Source of the DNA: a virus
Virus record (IMG/VR): IMGVR_UViG_3300044712_002668
Coordinates: 271,989 to 335,988 of that record
Reading direction: 5' to 3' (one strand)
Length of the DNA: 64,000 nt
Both the position numbers and the translations under genes were made by a program. This document shows positions 16,273 through 25,328 of the stretch, piece by piece. The first letter of the stretch is position 1, and every line of letters starts with the position of its first letter. The notes under the pieces are model-generated. The model ran no database searches and was not told the origin of the DNA. It saw nothing but the letters and a program-made list of their open reading frames with translations.

Positions 16273-17075
16273 AGATCCCACTCTTCTAGATCAGTAGGTA
16301 TCTCAGGTTTCTGTCCTTCTTGACTCATCATTTCTTCGTAATGAGCTCTTAACCCTCTAAGACCGTGTATTTTTACTCTTCTATTAGTAATACTTTCCAT
16401 AAGTAATTTTTTGTTATGTGCGGCTGCTTGAATAGCAATGCTATCTTTTTCTAGATAACCTTCCATTTTATCATGTCTTTTCCATTCTGCTTCATCTTCT
16501 AGATTCAATTGTCTTAGTTTATGTATGCGATTATCTATCTCTTCTATTTTCTTAGCCCAAATACTTGCTTGCTTTACAATAGATCTATATGTTTCGATGG
16601 CACCTGTGCTATTCATACCTGGATTACATTTGTAAGCTGGTGCTACTAATCTACCACCAGGCGTATAAATATCCCAATATACACCAGCAGTATCCATATA
16701 TCGGTTATATTTCTTGAAGCTAGTGTTTTTGGAAATAGCATCATTTCTTTGAATTGTTTCAACAAATCTTTGGTTTTCTGGAGTATTAACAAACCCCTGA
16801 TCAAGGATTTGTTTAATGTGATCATTGTCTATGTTACGTTTCTTATCAGAAGCACGTTCTGCGTTTAGTTCTTGCTGAGCCTTCTGTTGTTGAGCTTGTT
16901 GTTTAGCCTGCTGAAAAGTCTGAACTTGCTGTTGAGCCTGCTGAGTAGCTGGACCAATTTTTGGTTGCAAAGTTTTTGCTTGTTCCCATGGCCAAGCAGC
17001 TTGCTTTACAATAGATCTATACGTTTCGATGGCAACTTTCTTCGCGGCAGCTAATGCAATTTTCTTGGTGTTCAT
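16269..17075 (-). CDS. Gln-rich protein with duplicated IETYR motif
   Basis: 268 residues. The N-terminus (AAAKKVAIETYRSIVKQAAW) is repeated inside the chain (AIETYRSIVKQASIWAKK) near residue 160. Between them lies a Gln/Ala coiled-coil stretch and a segment YWDIYTPGGRLVAP. The C-terminal part is helical. The same motif heads the small minus-strand protein at 33431. A virion or prohead protein with an N-terminal targeting or cleaved helix is my best guess, but it is an inference. Confidence 0.65.
   Translation of the reverse strand: MNTKKIALAAAKKVAIETYRSIVKQAAWPWEQAKTLQPKIGPATQQAQQQVQTFQQAKQQAQQQKAQQELNAERASDKKRNIDNDHIKQILDQGFVNTPENQRFVETIQRNDAISKNTSFKKYNRYMDTAGVYWDIYTPGGRLVAPAYKCNPGMNSTGAIETYRSIVKQASIWAKKIEEIDNRIHKLRQLNLEDEAEWKRHDKMEGYLEKDSIAIQAAAHNKKLLMESITNRRVKIHGLRGLRAHYEEMMSQEGQKPEIPTDLEEWDL
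16567..16602. repeat. direct repeat copy A (36 bp) encoding IETYRSIVKQA
   Basis: Identical over 35 of 36 bases to 16999-17034, in the same gene and frame. Both copies encode the IETYRSIVKQA helix on the minus strand. Such near-perfect DNA identity within otherwise unrelated flanks points to recent duplication or gene conversion. Confidence 0.85.
16999..17034. repeat. direct repeat copy B (36 bp) encoding IETYRSIVKQA
   Basis: Partner of the repeat at 16567-16602 with one C/T difference. This copy encodes the N-terminal motif of the protein. Confidence 0.85.
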
Positions 17076-17122
17076 GTTTTTATGTGTAAGTATGTATATA
17101 CAAAAACAAAATCAAAAAGTAT

Positions 17123-17587
17123 ATGAGAAACACCCTCCTGATTAGTTTTATAGTTCTACTTTTTCCTCTCTCTGCAAGTGGAGATTCAAATGATTTCAAT
17201 CAGAACATTGGAGGAAGATGGAGCACTCCACAGGGAGGAACCATGATTATCTCTCAATGTCGTGGTTGTGATATCATTACTGTTACTTATCGTTCTTCAG
17301 ATATTCCGGTTGGTAGTTTGACCTTTAAAACAGATTTGTATGGAATTGACAATACCACCTTCCGGTTGGCTGGAAGGTCTCAGGATGAGGCTTTCCGTGC
17401 CAAGGATGGGTGGATTTGCACCATGAGGGGGCTCACCCTCTCGGTTCGTGGTAAGCTCCTGGGCAAGTGGCCTACTCGCGAAATCGAGGCTTCCACTTGC
17501 TTCGCCTCCGGTTCTATCGGCTGCGAAAAAGGAGATAAACTTAATACCAAATTCTTCAGGTCTGAATGTGATGGTACCTGGAAATGA
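17123..17587 (+). CDS. secreted Cys-containing protein (154 aa)
   Basis: A typical Sec signal peptide (MRNTLLISFIVLLFPLSASG) is followed by a beta-rich domain with four or more cysteines (QCRGCDIITVTYR; GWICTMRG; TCFASG; GCEKGDK). Probably periplasmic or secreted with disulfides. Family not recognised. Divergent from the minus-strand gene before it and coupled to the next gene by ATGA. Confidence 0.75.
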   Translation: MRNTLLISFIVLLFPLSASGDSNDFNQNIGGRWSTPQGGTMIISQCRGCDIITVTYRSSDIPVGSLTFKTDLYGIDNTTFRLAGRSQDEAFRAKDGWICTMRGLTLSVRGKLLGKWPTREIEASTCFASGSIGCEKGDKLNTKFFRSECDGTWK

Positions 17588-17805
17588 AAATGTACCATAT
17601 AAGAGTTTTCGATCCTGAAGAAGGTTTCGTTACCAAAGCTACCGTTCCTTTCGATAATATTTATCCTTCTGTATACAAAATGTTTCCTGATTCTAAAGTT
17701 GTTTGGCTAGATGATTTCAATGAGGCTGAAATTATAGATGAGAATAATTTGATTCTAGCAGAATTGTTTGTAGTATATACAGAGGACAATCATGCTGACT
17801 CCTGA
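17584..17805 (+). CDS. hypothetical protein (73 aa)
   Basis: Begins MKMYHIRVFDPEEGFVTKAT; beta-strand opening, acidic C-terminus. Overlaps the secreted-protein gene before it and the gene after it by 14 bases. No family recognised. Confidence 0.65.
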   Translation: MKMYHIRVFDPEEGFVTKATVPFDNIYPSVYKMFPDSKVVWLDDFNEAEIIDENNLILAELFVVYTEDNHADS

Positions 17806-18052
17806 TACCATCCAGATTTTGAATGATACTATTGAAGATACCGAATCTCTAACTCTAAGAAACAAGATTGTAAGTATCCTTACTTCCAATCATATTAGTT
17901 ATCATCAAGCTGTAATTAATTTGATTACCTTGGCTGTATCTGTTGCAAGGAGTGATGGTCTAAGTAAAGAAGGTTTTGTAGATATCGCAAAACATATTTA
18001 TGACAATATCCAGTTTGTAAATAATCCTGATAGTGAGAAAGGCAGCAACTAA
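17792..18052 (+). CDS. hypothetical helical protein (86 aa)
   Basis: Starts MLTPDTIQILNDTIEDTESL; helical with a hydrophobic middle (VINLITLAVSVARSDG). The stop abuts the next ATG. Possible distant similarity to the 13722 gene. Unknown role. Confidence 0.65.
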   Translation: MLTPDTIQILNDTIEDTESLTLRNKIVSILTSNHISYHQAVINLITLAVSVARSDGLSKEGFVDIAKHIYDNIQFVNNPDSEKGSN

Positions 18053-18703
18053 ATGAACAACCAAATAAGACTTATAAAGTTGACTCCGCAGCTTGAAGCT
18101 CTACAGAAATTTGTCAATGATAATATCATTACTCCTCGTAATGGAGCAATGACTGCTCAGGAAATCTATAACAAATTCGGCAAGCATAATACTTCATTGG
18201 ACAAGGATGATTTCATCCAGGCATTCCGGTTTGCAATTCATGAGGGAAAGATTACTGGAATTGCAGGAAGCGGAAAGGGAGGTTACAAGAGAGCGGATCT
18301 TGTAAAGCCTCGTAAGAACCGTTCTCCTCGTACCCCTGTGTTTGAACCTGTTGCTGAAGCCTCTTCCGATTCTTCTGTAGAAGAGGAAGAGGTTGTTGAG
18401 GATGATAAGGTTGGTATTGATATCCGTATCGGTTCCTATCGTTTGGTTCCCCTTGATAAGAGAAATTGGGGATTGCAGAAGAAGAATGGTAACGATTGGA
18501 TTACGCAGGGATATTATAGCAAGCTTCGTGAAGCATTGACTGGGGTTGCCAGTAAGTTGATTGATAAGCAGCTAAAGAGTTCTCCCAAGACTATCAAGGA
18601 ACTTGGTGAACTTGTTAGCCTTATCAAGGTTGCTGAAAAGAATTTGATCTCAAATATGGAGAAGATGGTTTATGAGCATAAGCAGGAGCAGGACAATGCG
18701 TAG
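18053..18703 (+). CDS. two-domain hypothetical protein (216 aa)
   Basis: The N-terminal ~85 residues have a winged-helix look (MTAQEIYNKFGKHNTSLDKD ... GKGGYKRADLV). An acidic linker (VEEEEVVEDD) follows, then a domain of the type IGSYRLVPLDKRNWGLQKK, which in other phages forms a small beta-hairpin/helix module of unknown role. Possibly DNA-binding. Confidence 0.65.
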   Translation: MNNQIRLIKLTPQLEALQKFVNDNIITPRNGAMTAQEIYNKFGKHNTSLDKDDFIQAFRFAIHEGKITGIAGSGKGGYKRADLVKPRKNRSPRTPVFEPVAEASSDSSVEEEEVVEDDKVGIDIRIGSYRLVPLDKRNWGLQKKNGNDWITQGYYSKLREALTGVASKLIDKQLKSSPKTIKELGELVSLIKVAEKNLISNMEKMVYEHKQEQDNA

Positions 18704-18890
18704 CACTAAAACCTTCTCGGTTGTTGATAAAGATGGTAATGTTCTTTATCAGTTGAAAGACCTTCCTATCAATCATCCTTCCCTGATTCTAGTTACTCTA
18801 CCCATCGCTCTTGAGAGTTTTGAACTCAACCAGCGTGTAAAGGGTACTGATTTGGTGCGTAATATCATATACATCGAAAGAACTCGATGA
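18696..18890 (+). CDS. hypothetical protein (64 aa)
   Basis: ATG 18696 gives MRSTKTFSVVDKDGNVLYQL, starting inside the end of the previous gene. Compact beta-rich protein; unknown. Ends in ATGA overlap with the next gene. Confidence 0.6.
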   Translation: MRSTKTFSVVDKDGNVLYQLKDLPINHPSLILVTLPIALESFELNQRVKGTDLVRNIIYIERTR

Positions 18891-19681
18891 CTACTGAGAA
18901 CAACATTACAGTGTTGATGAGCGTTTCAAAGGAATGGGTTGAGCAGAATAGAGATAAGTATTTCTTTTCGGTAGAGCGTGATAGTTATGATAGTGTTGAT
19001 ATCCGTATTAGTACAAAGATTAGTGTAGAAGATTTTCTTAAGAATGAGGAAGTTTTTTATAAGCAACCTGAGAGAGCTTCTGATGAGGAGTTCTGGAAGG
19101 TTATAGAGGGTTGTGATTGGGCAAAGGATTTTGATTTCAAGAGAGTCAAGAAGTTCTTGATTTCTAAGTATAGAGATGATGTAGATGGTTTGGATAAGTT
19201 CAGGGAGGCATATACCAAGAAGCGTGGAAAGTTGGGCAAGGTTGCCAGGAATCTTAAATTGGGACTTGGCGATGATAGCTACGGTGATTTGCTTGCCCAT
19301 ATCATTGGTCTTGGTCAGGATGAGTTTGATAAGTGTATTGATAATCCTAAGCTCATTGAAATTCGTGCCAGGAAGAATGCTTTCGTAGAGAGTTTTGCAT
19401 ATAGCATTCCATATGCTAGTGATTTCAAGTGTATGGAATTGTCCTACTATAAAGAACAAGCTCAAAGGATTATTGATGATTTGGAGGGGCTGGATTGTAA
19501 AGCAGCCAAGGATACCATCAAGTTGTGTGGTTTGTTGTTGGAGGGAGATATTGAGGGATTCCTCAGGTATGAGGAAGGTTTGAGGGATAACGCTACGGTG
19601 CTTCGCAGTGATTGTAGTTTGGGATGGTTGATAGAGAATACCATTAGTGATTTGAGATTGTATGGAGAATTCATCCGTTGA
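18887..19681 (+). CDS. hypothetical protein (264 aa)
   Basis: Begins MTTENNITVLMSVSKEWVEQ; a helical protein with many Asp, Glu and Lys. No recognised motif. The C-terminus overlaps the next gene by 20 bases. Confidence 0.7.
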   Translation: MTTENNITVLMSVSKEWVEQNRDKYFFSVERDSYDSVDIRISTKISVEDFLKNEEVFYKQPERASDEEFWKVIEGCDWAKDFDFKRVKKFLISKYRDDVDGLDKFREAYTKKRGKLGKVARNLKLGLGDDSYGDLLAHIIGLGQDEFDKCIDNPKLIEIRARKNAFVESFAYSIPYASDFKCMELSYYKEQAQRIIDDLEGLDCKAAKDTIKLCGLLLEGDIEGFLRYEEGLRDNATVLRSDCSLGWLIENTISDLRLYGEFIR

Positions 19682-19853
19682 TGAATTGATTCTGGATATT
19701 GCAGAAAAATTTCATGTACCACAAAATAAAGTAGGGTTATCCAGAGTTTCTCATGGATGGTTGGCCGATATCAGGGTTGGCGGACATACCTATGAGTATG
19801 AGGCCAGCTCTGATATCGAAGCTTTGAAGGGATTGTTATCACATCCTATTTGA
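19662..19853 (+). CDS. hypothetical protein (63 aa)
   Basis: Starts MENSSVDELILDIAEKFHVP inside the previous gene. The segment VSHGWLADIRVGGHTYEYEA is beta-rich and reminiscent of small phage proteins with a Gly turn. Convergent with the next, minus-strand gene, overlapping by 8 bases. Confidence 0.65.
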   Translation: MENSSVDELILDIAEKFHVPQNKVGLSRVSHGWLADIRVGGHTYEYEASSDIEALKGLLSHPI

Positions 19854-20805
19854 TTTGATTATAAACATCTTTAAATAATCTTGCTATCTTTACAAGCTCA
19901 CTTATATGTGAGCTTTTTTTATTCTTACCAAACACACCAGAGATATACTTTTCTGCTTCTTGCAGGGTTTTCAATGGTTCCTTCCTTAATACGGATTCGT
20001 GTTTGGTTGCTTTACCATGAGCCTTTTCATAATTATCCCCATCATAAATCATATGTTCACACTCTATGATTTCATGAATGAGTATAGGGATGAGTTCTTT
20101 CTTTTCATAGTGTGATTCAATCCATATCGTATTGTTTGGTACATAGGAATACCTTCCAGGGTTTCCTCCCATAACAAAATCAGTATCAAACTTCTGACGT
20201 ACCAAATTACCATCTACAAGATTTACTTTATAACCGTATACTTCGCCAATTTCTTTTGTAACAACATCTTTATCAGAGATGTTTTTATGTTTTTTATATT
20301 TATCCATTCTCTTTTCTGGAGAATCTTTCTCTTTCCATAAAACAATTATACGTTTATCTACGGGTTTTTTATGGTTATCCTTTGGAAATGTAAACCATAT
20401 CGGAGCGAATTCTTTTTGTGTGATGATTTTATATTCACCAACTGAAGGATCCATTATCTCTATCTCTGTATCGTTGATGTCAGATACTACAGAATAATGA
20501 GAATCATCATTGCTAAACCACTCTACAATGATTTGATAATTCTCTTTCAATAATTTCTCTACTTCTTTAAAAGAAGAATTGTTTTTTATATAACCTTTAA
20601 GATTATATTTCTTGGCACCGCTTAAAAGATCTTCAGCTTCTATACCATGCTCTTCAGTGGCACCGATATTCTTGGCAATATCTTCCAACTCTTCATGGGT
20701 ATTATAGAAATGCAGGATGCTTTTCAGACATGCCGGTCCACAGAAACCTGGGGTCTGATCAATCGCTATAGGTTTTTTATAAAACTTTTCTTCAGCTTTC
20801 GTCAT
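19846..20805 (-). CDS. C39-like cysteine peptidase fused to zincin-like domain
   Basis: 319 residues. The N-terminal domain has the papain-type triad of C39 peptidases: Gln17 and Cys22 in QTPGFCGPACLKSIL, His in DSHYSVV, and Asp in MDPSVG. C39 enzymes cut double-Gly leader peptides. From about residue 205, YSYVPNNTIWIESH then ILIHEIIECEHM and YEKAHGKATKHE form an HExxE..H-type site shared with the gene at 27744. The end (ISELVKIARLF) is a short amphipathic helix. Likely a virion or maturation protease (inference). Confidence 0.7.
   Translation of the reverse strand: MTKAEEKFYKKPIAIDQTPGFCGPACLKSILHFYNTHEELEDIAKNIGATEEHGIEAEDLLSGAKKYNLKGYIKNNSSFKEVEKLLKENYQIIVEWFSNDDSHYSVVSDINDTEIEIMDPSVGEYKIITQKEFAPIWFTFPKDNHKKPVDKRIIVLWKEKDSPEKRMDKYKKHKNISDKDVVTKEIGEVYGYKVNLVDGNLVRQKFDTDFVMGGNPGRYSYVPNNTIWIESHYEKKELIPILIHEIIECEHMIYDGDNYEKAHGKATKHESVLRKEPLKTLQEAEKYISGVFGKNKKSSHISELVKIARLFKDVYNQIK
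19894..19920 (+). terminator. intrinsic terminator for rightward genes
   Basis: AAGCTCAC and GTGAGCTT form an 8-base hairpin with a TTATAT loop followed by seven T. It lies within the 3' part of the minus-strand peptidase gene and would stop transcripts coming from the left. Confidence 0.7.
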
Positions 20806-20845
20806 ACATTAAATTCTGTAATATGCGATGACTAAGGTGCAGTAA

Positions 20846-23281
20846 ATGAAAGCAAACAAAGAACAGAATTTAAACAAGCATTTGTACTGTGTGATGCTTA
20901 TGGCCATGCATTGTGCTGAATATCTTGGCGTCAATGATACGGCTCTCAAAGAGGTCATCGGGCTTTCTGCTTTCCTTCATGACGTAGGTAAGGCTACCAA
21001 ATATTTTCAAAACATCTCCCTCAGGGAAGAGAAGACCAGCACCAAAAAGTTTTTCGATCTTATTCGTGAACAGTATCCCCAATTTTCCGGAGAGGATGGT
21101 AAGGATTGGTATCCGAGGCATAACGAAATCTCATGGTTGTGGGCGGCTCTACACGCTACCGGTAAGTCTCTGTTCAAGAAGGTTGGCCTCCAAGCTATCT
21201 ATTGGCATCACGGAACCTTTGATATCAACCCTATCCGAGATACTGATACCAAATCCCTTGTAGAAGAATTGACCAAGTTCTCTCCCGATGAATGGAAAAC
21301 CATTGACCAAACAATCAAATCCCTTATTGATAATACAAACTTTCCTTTTGATATTACAAAGTATCTTGATGATAACATTGAACATTGTAAGATGTCACCT
21401 TTGTTTGATATTGAAGATAAGGCTGCCAATAATGGCATGATTGAAAACGCTCAGCGTTGGGTTATTCGTAGTTGTGTGATGTATGCTGATGCTACTGTTT
21501 CAAGGATGTCTTCCGATGAATTGAATGATCTAATTCTCAATAGAAATCCAGCTACTTATTTCAAGCCTTATTATCTCTCTGTGAAGCCTGAGTTTGTTTG
21601 TCCTGAAGGTTACGATCCGGAACGTTTCAGGATTCAGAGTGAGATTTATAAGAGTTGTAATCATACTACGGTTGTAAAGGCTCCTGCTGGTTTCGGTAAG
21701 ACCTTGATTGGTTTGATGTGGGGCCTGCTACATGGACAACAGTTCTATTGGGTTTGCCCTCGTAATGATGTTGCCCAAGGCGTTTTCGAAAACATCAAGG
21801 AAGAACTCCGTAGACTTAACATCAATATCAATGTTGAATTGTTCCTGACATCGGAACGTCAAGACTCATTTGGACCGAATGTACCGCATGTACATGGTAC
21901 GTGTGACATTGTGGTAACGAACATTGATATGTTGATGGCTCCATTGCAGAGTCACAAGCATGCATGCAGGGTTTTTGATATCAATGCTCGTAACATTATC
22001 ATGGATGAGTTCCATGAGTTGATTGGTGATGAAGGAATGTTTTCGGCCTTTATCAATTATATGAGGGCTCGCAATTTGATTTGCTCAAATACGAGAACCT
22101 TGCTCTTGTCAGCTACTCCTTCCGTCCTGAATGAACTTTGGGATAGCGATACAAAGCAAACCAGGCTTCTTCCAGATGATGAACATCATTATAAGGCTCA
22201 GCATGATAAGCCTTATTACTTCAAGTTCGCTACTGCAATGCCCACCAAGCCGTTGCCTGGCTCGTTGAGTATGTATTGCAGCATTTCCACTGTCATTGTA
22301 AATTACAATCCAAGAGTTCATACGGCAATTATTCACAGTCATTATCCAACGAATTACAAGAAGGACATTTTGAATGGAATTTTCAAGACCTTTGGAAAGG
22401 GAGGGGATAAGAATGGGACTGTGATATCAGCGCCTATTCTACAGGCTGCATTTGATATTTCATTCAGGAGTATGTATAAGGCAGTTGAATCTCCTGAGGG
22501 AGACATTCAGCCACTTGGGCGTGTGAATCGTTGGGGAGAGTTGGAGAGTGCAGAGGTTGTGTTGGTACCTTTGGCGGCTTCTAATCCTAGTGAACGGGGA
22601 GCAATCAATACCCGATATGATTTGGACCTGCACCGGGATTGGTTGAAGTATTTGAAGAACAATATAAAGTCAAAGGCTACGTTGGATGAGGTTTATTCTT
22701 TGTATAATGCTTACAATAATGTTGCCAAGCCGAAGTTGATATCTTATTATTACAGGTGTTTGGATAAGGCAACTGAGAGATTGTCAAAGTTCTTCCCCAA
22801 GGACTTCGGAGTTTCCCGGCCTTCTCGTGATAATATCAAATCGGTTTCAAATCTGAGAAGTTATTCTCCATCATTCTTTATTGTAGTAAGGAATTTGAAG
22901 ACCAAGGATTGGCATCCATTTGCTTTCAATATTCAGAACTATGATTTGGATGAGTGCATAAGTGAAAACCGGGAGAAGTTGGAAGCGTATACAATTAAAA
23001 CTGTTATGGAGCATTTGAATGAATTGAAGTTTGAGGATGGCGAATGTCATTTTGATTATAGTAAGATTTTGAATAGGTTCTTCAATCCAAAGAGGAAGAG
23101 TGAGAAGAAGATTGGTGGCAAGCTTGTAAAGATAACTTCCAAGGTTCGTAAGAATTATAAGGCAGAAGATTTTATTGATTATATCAGGGAAACAAAAACG
23201 CCATTGCCGGTGTTTGATAGGTTCTTTGATCCTGTTCGTGGTTTGGTTAAGGAAGAGTTTTTGTACGCAATCAATTATTGA
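20846..23281 (+). CDS. cas3: Cas3 HD nuclease-helicase
   Basis: 811 residues with HD nuclease then SF2 helicase. HD side: early His, FLHDVGKATKYF near residue 41, RHNEISWLWAA, and YWHHGTF. Helicase: Walker A APAGFGKT near 278, motif II MDEFHE near 386 (DEFH instead of DEAH), motif III LLSATPS near 421, motif VI QPLGRVNRWG near 555. Cas3 nicks, unwinds and degrades DNA marked by Cascade. It is not fused to Cas2, unlike type I-F Cas3. First gene of a cas3-cas7-cas5-cas6 operon with 4-base overlaps or short gaps. Transcribed away from the minus-strand peptidase gene. Confidence 0.95.
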   Translation: MKANKEQNLNKHLYCVMLMAMHCAEYLGVNDTALKEVIGLSAFLHDVGKATKYFQNISLREEKTSTKKFFDLIREQYPQFSGEDGKDWYPRHNEISWLWAALHATGKSLFKKVGLQAIYWHHGTFDINPIRDTDTKSLVEELTKFSPDEWKTIDQTIKSLIDNTNFPFDITKYLDDNIEHCKMSPLFDIEDKAANNGMIENAQRWVIRSCVMYADATVSRMSSDELNDLILNRNPATYFKPYYLSVKPEFVCPEGYDPERFRIQSEIYKSCNHTTVVKAPAGFGKTLIGLMWGLLHGQQFYWVCPRNDVAQGVFENIKEELRRLNININVELFLTSERQDSFGPNVPHVHGTCDIVVTNIDMLMAPLQSHKHACRVFDINARNIIMDEFHELIGDEGMFSAFINYMRARNLICSNTRTLLLSATPSVLNELWDSDTKQTRLLPDDEHHYKAQHDKPYYFKFATAMPTKPLPGSLSMYCSISTVIVNYNPRVHTAIIHSHYPTNYKKDILNGIFKTFGKGGDKNGTVISAPILQAAFDISFRSMYKAVESPEGDIQPLGRVNRWGELESAEVVLVPLAASNPSERGAINTRYDLDLHRDWLKYLKNNIKSKATLDEVYSLYNAYNNVAKPKLISYYYRCLDKATERLSKFFPKDFGVSRPSRDNIKSVSNLRSYSPSFFIVVRNLKTKDWHPFAFNIQNYDLDECISENREKLEAYTIKTVMEHLNELKFEDGECHFDYSKILNRFFNPKRKSEKKIGGKLVKITSKVRKNYKAEDFIDYIRETKTPLPVFDRFFDPVRGLVKEEFLYAINY

Positions 23282-23316
23282 AGTTCAATCAACCAACCAA
23301 CAAGGAAAAAAACAGC

Positions 23317-24429
23317 ATGTCAATCGCCAAGTCTCTGCTTCTTCGTGTCCTTTTCAATGGTGATGGAATCGTCAATTTTGATTCTCCGGATCAAAAGTAT
23401 CTTTGGAACAAGTTGGAGGGGGCAGGTTTTATCAGGCACAATAATACCATGGTTGGAAAGGCCAGGTATGAGTCAAAAAAGGTAACTCGTCAGAATCAGG
23501 ATAAAGAGGATTATGAGAAGGAGGTTTATACACGGGTTCCAATCAATTCTGCAGACTGCATTCGTCATACCATGTATGAAGATGTGATGCGAACGCATCT
23601 TCCCAATGTTCAGCATGATGATGATTGGTTGATTCGTACCATTGCAAACCCTGCTTTCATCCAGCGTGGGTATATGTTCCCCCGTGCCAACAAGGAATCT
23701 TGGAAGCGCAAGTCTTCATTGGCTTTCGGTTATGCCAAGGGTATTACGCCAAGTGTTCCGGCAATTGAAACGTTTTCAAATTCTCAAGAAAGGGATAATG
23801 TTGAGAAGAGCGAGAGTGGTTCTGAGACATCTTTCTTCTCTCGTGAGGTTCGAGGACAAGTAAATTATGAAATGACTGGAGTAATTGATTTGGCTGAGCT
23901 TGGGTTTATCTCCTTGAGTGATGTTCATGATCGTTTGGGATTCCATCCCGATCTTGATGGTGAGTTTATTGAGATGTTCAAGAAGCATTTCAAGTTTGAG
24001 GATACGATTACTTCTGGGTATTTTGTTCGTGAAGGTGATGCTTATGAGATTCCTGAGCAGGGTATTCTGCTTGGGGACAAGTATGTTATCGCCATGGTTG
24101 AGGATATCCTGAAGCGTTTGGCCAGGTTCAATTTGGTTCGTACCACTACTGGTTTTCTTCAGACTGCCAAGGTTGAGGTTATGGTTGTCAAGGATCCTTT
24201 GACTGACCGTGTTACCAATACTGATGGTTGGATTAATGTTTTTGATAATGGTAAGTTTTCTGTTGACTTTTTGAAGGGTCTCAAGATTGAGCGTGTTTAT
24301 AATGAGACCTCTATTGAGGAGGCTATTGAGAAGGTTCGGCATTATAAGGAACTGAAGAATGTTGATGAGCCGGTTGTGGAAGCCAAGCCCCCGAAGAAGC
24401 CGCGTGGCAAGAAAGAGGCGGCGGCATGA
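23317..24429 (+). CDS. cas7: Cas7-like Cascade backbone protein
   Basis: Start at ATG 23317 (MSIAKSLLLRVLFNG), preceded by CAAGGAAAAAAACAGCATG; the upstream in-frame ATG has no such site. 370 residues. The region RGYMFPRANKESWKRKSSLA, followed by AIETFSNS, TSFFSREVRGQVNYEMTGVI and DLAELGFISL, recalls Cas7 of the I-F2 (I-Fv) variant rather than Cas7e. It would coat the crRNA spacer as a helical filament. The C-terminus is a Lys/Pro/Ala tail (KPPKKPRGKKEAAA), unusual for Cas7 but like other basic tails here. Subtype assignment is from pattern memory. Confidence 0.7.
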   Translation: MSIAKSLLLRVLFNGDGIVNFDSPDQKYLWNKLEGAGFIRHNNTMVGKARYESKKVTRQNQDKEDYEKEVYTRVPINSADCIRHTMYEDVMRTHLPNVQHDDDWLIRTIANPAFIQRGYMFPRANKESWKRKSSLAFGYAKGITPSVPAIETFSNSQERDNVEKSESGSETSFFSREVRGQVNYEMTGVIDLAELGFISLSDVHDRLGFHPDLDGEFIEMFKKHFKFEDTITSGYFVREGDAYEIPEQGILLGDKYVIAMVEDILKRLARFNLVRTTTGFLQTAKVEVMVVKDPLTDRVTNTDGWINVFDNGKFSVDFLKGLKIERVYNETSIEEAIEKVRHYKELKNVDEPVVEAKPPKKPRGKKEAAA

Positions 24430-25328
24430 GCAAGTATATTCTGCTTCTGGATTTTCAAAACGCAGGAATCTTTAAAAAGTATTGGCATAAAACAGAGCCT
24501 CGCTCTGCTTCCGGTGATGACCGTATTTTTGATGGAAAGAATTCCGATTATCGTCGTAAGGATCAATGGATTGAACCTTCTACGGTAACCTTTCATTATA
24601 GTTTTATTGAGAATGTTTTGAGAGTTCTTGCCGGGCGTAGACCCGTTCCTAAGTATCGCTCATCCTGTGTTGAACATGATGATGATATAATCAGGTTGGC
24701 TAAAAATAGTTATGTAAAAATTGATGCATTGGTCAGGCATTGGGAGGGGAAGCCTGACACATTTGCCACAGAGACCATGACAGTCAGGAAGGCGTCATGG
24801 AATGCATGGAATCAGGGTTGTATAGTTGGTTGGAAAAGGTTGGAGAATTTGTTGCCTGAGGATTTGTTCAATGAATTCTGTAGATTGGTTGAGAATATTT
24901 TTGGAATTGATTATTATAGAAAGGTTACGTTGAGTAAGGTTATTGAGAAGATTCATACGATGAAGAATGATAAGAGGATCATATCATTGTGTGACAGGGC
25001 GGTAGCCGTTTCGTGTACAAATTTCAAGCATCTATTGTTGGAAACTGGGCAGCCAACATTTTTTCAAGCCAGTTATAAGAAGTATGGGGATTCAACGGAA
25101 GCGAATGTTTGTATGAGAACCTTGACTGTGAAGGGAATTGCTGATGTAAGCAGATTGGATGGTATGATTGGAGTACCTGTAACGGCTGAAGAGTTGGAGA
25201 TGTTCCGCAAGGGTCGTGGATTTGCCACATTGTTTGATGGGGGTTTGGTAACTATAAACAAGGTTGTAGATTTGGAGTATTCAAACACTGGTGTAGTTTT
25301 GAATGGGTATACGCAAGCACTACAATGA
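24426..25328 (+). CDS. cas5: Cas5-like Cascade subunit with internal insertion
   Basis: 300 residues, between cas7 and cas6 with ATGA overlaps. It opens with a strand (SKYILLLDFQNAGIFKKYW) as in Cas5, and has SFIENVLRVLAGRRPVPKYR, a helical middle (residues ~120-190), and a C-terminal strand-helix part. This order resembles Cas5 of I-F2, whose inserted helical domain reads the PAM in place of Cas8. No cas8 or cas11 is present, so this protein probably caps the crRNA 5' handle and senses the PAM (inference). Assignment rests on position plus layout. Confidence 0.6.
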   Translation: MSKYILLLDFQNAGIFKKYWHKTEPRSASGDDRIFDGKNSDYRRKDQWIEPSTVTFHYSFIENVLRVLAGRRPVPKYRSSCVEHDDDIIRLAKNSYVKIDALVRHWEGKPDTFATETMTVRKASWNAWNQGCIVGWKRLENLLPEDLFNEFCRLVENIFGIDYYRKVTLSKVIEKIHTMKNDKRIISLCDRAVAVSCTNFKHLLLETGQPTFFQASYKKYGDSTEANVCMRTLTVKGIADVSRLDGMIGVPVTAEELEMFRKGRGFATLFDGGLVTINKVVDLEYSNTGVVLNGYTQALQ

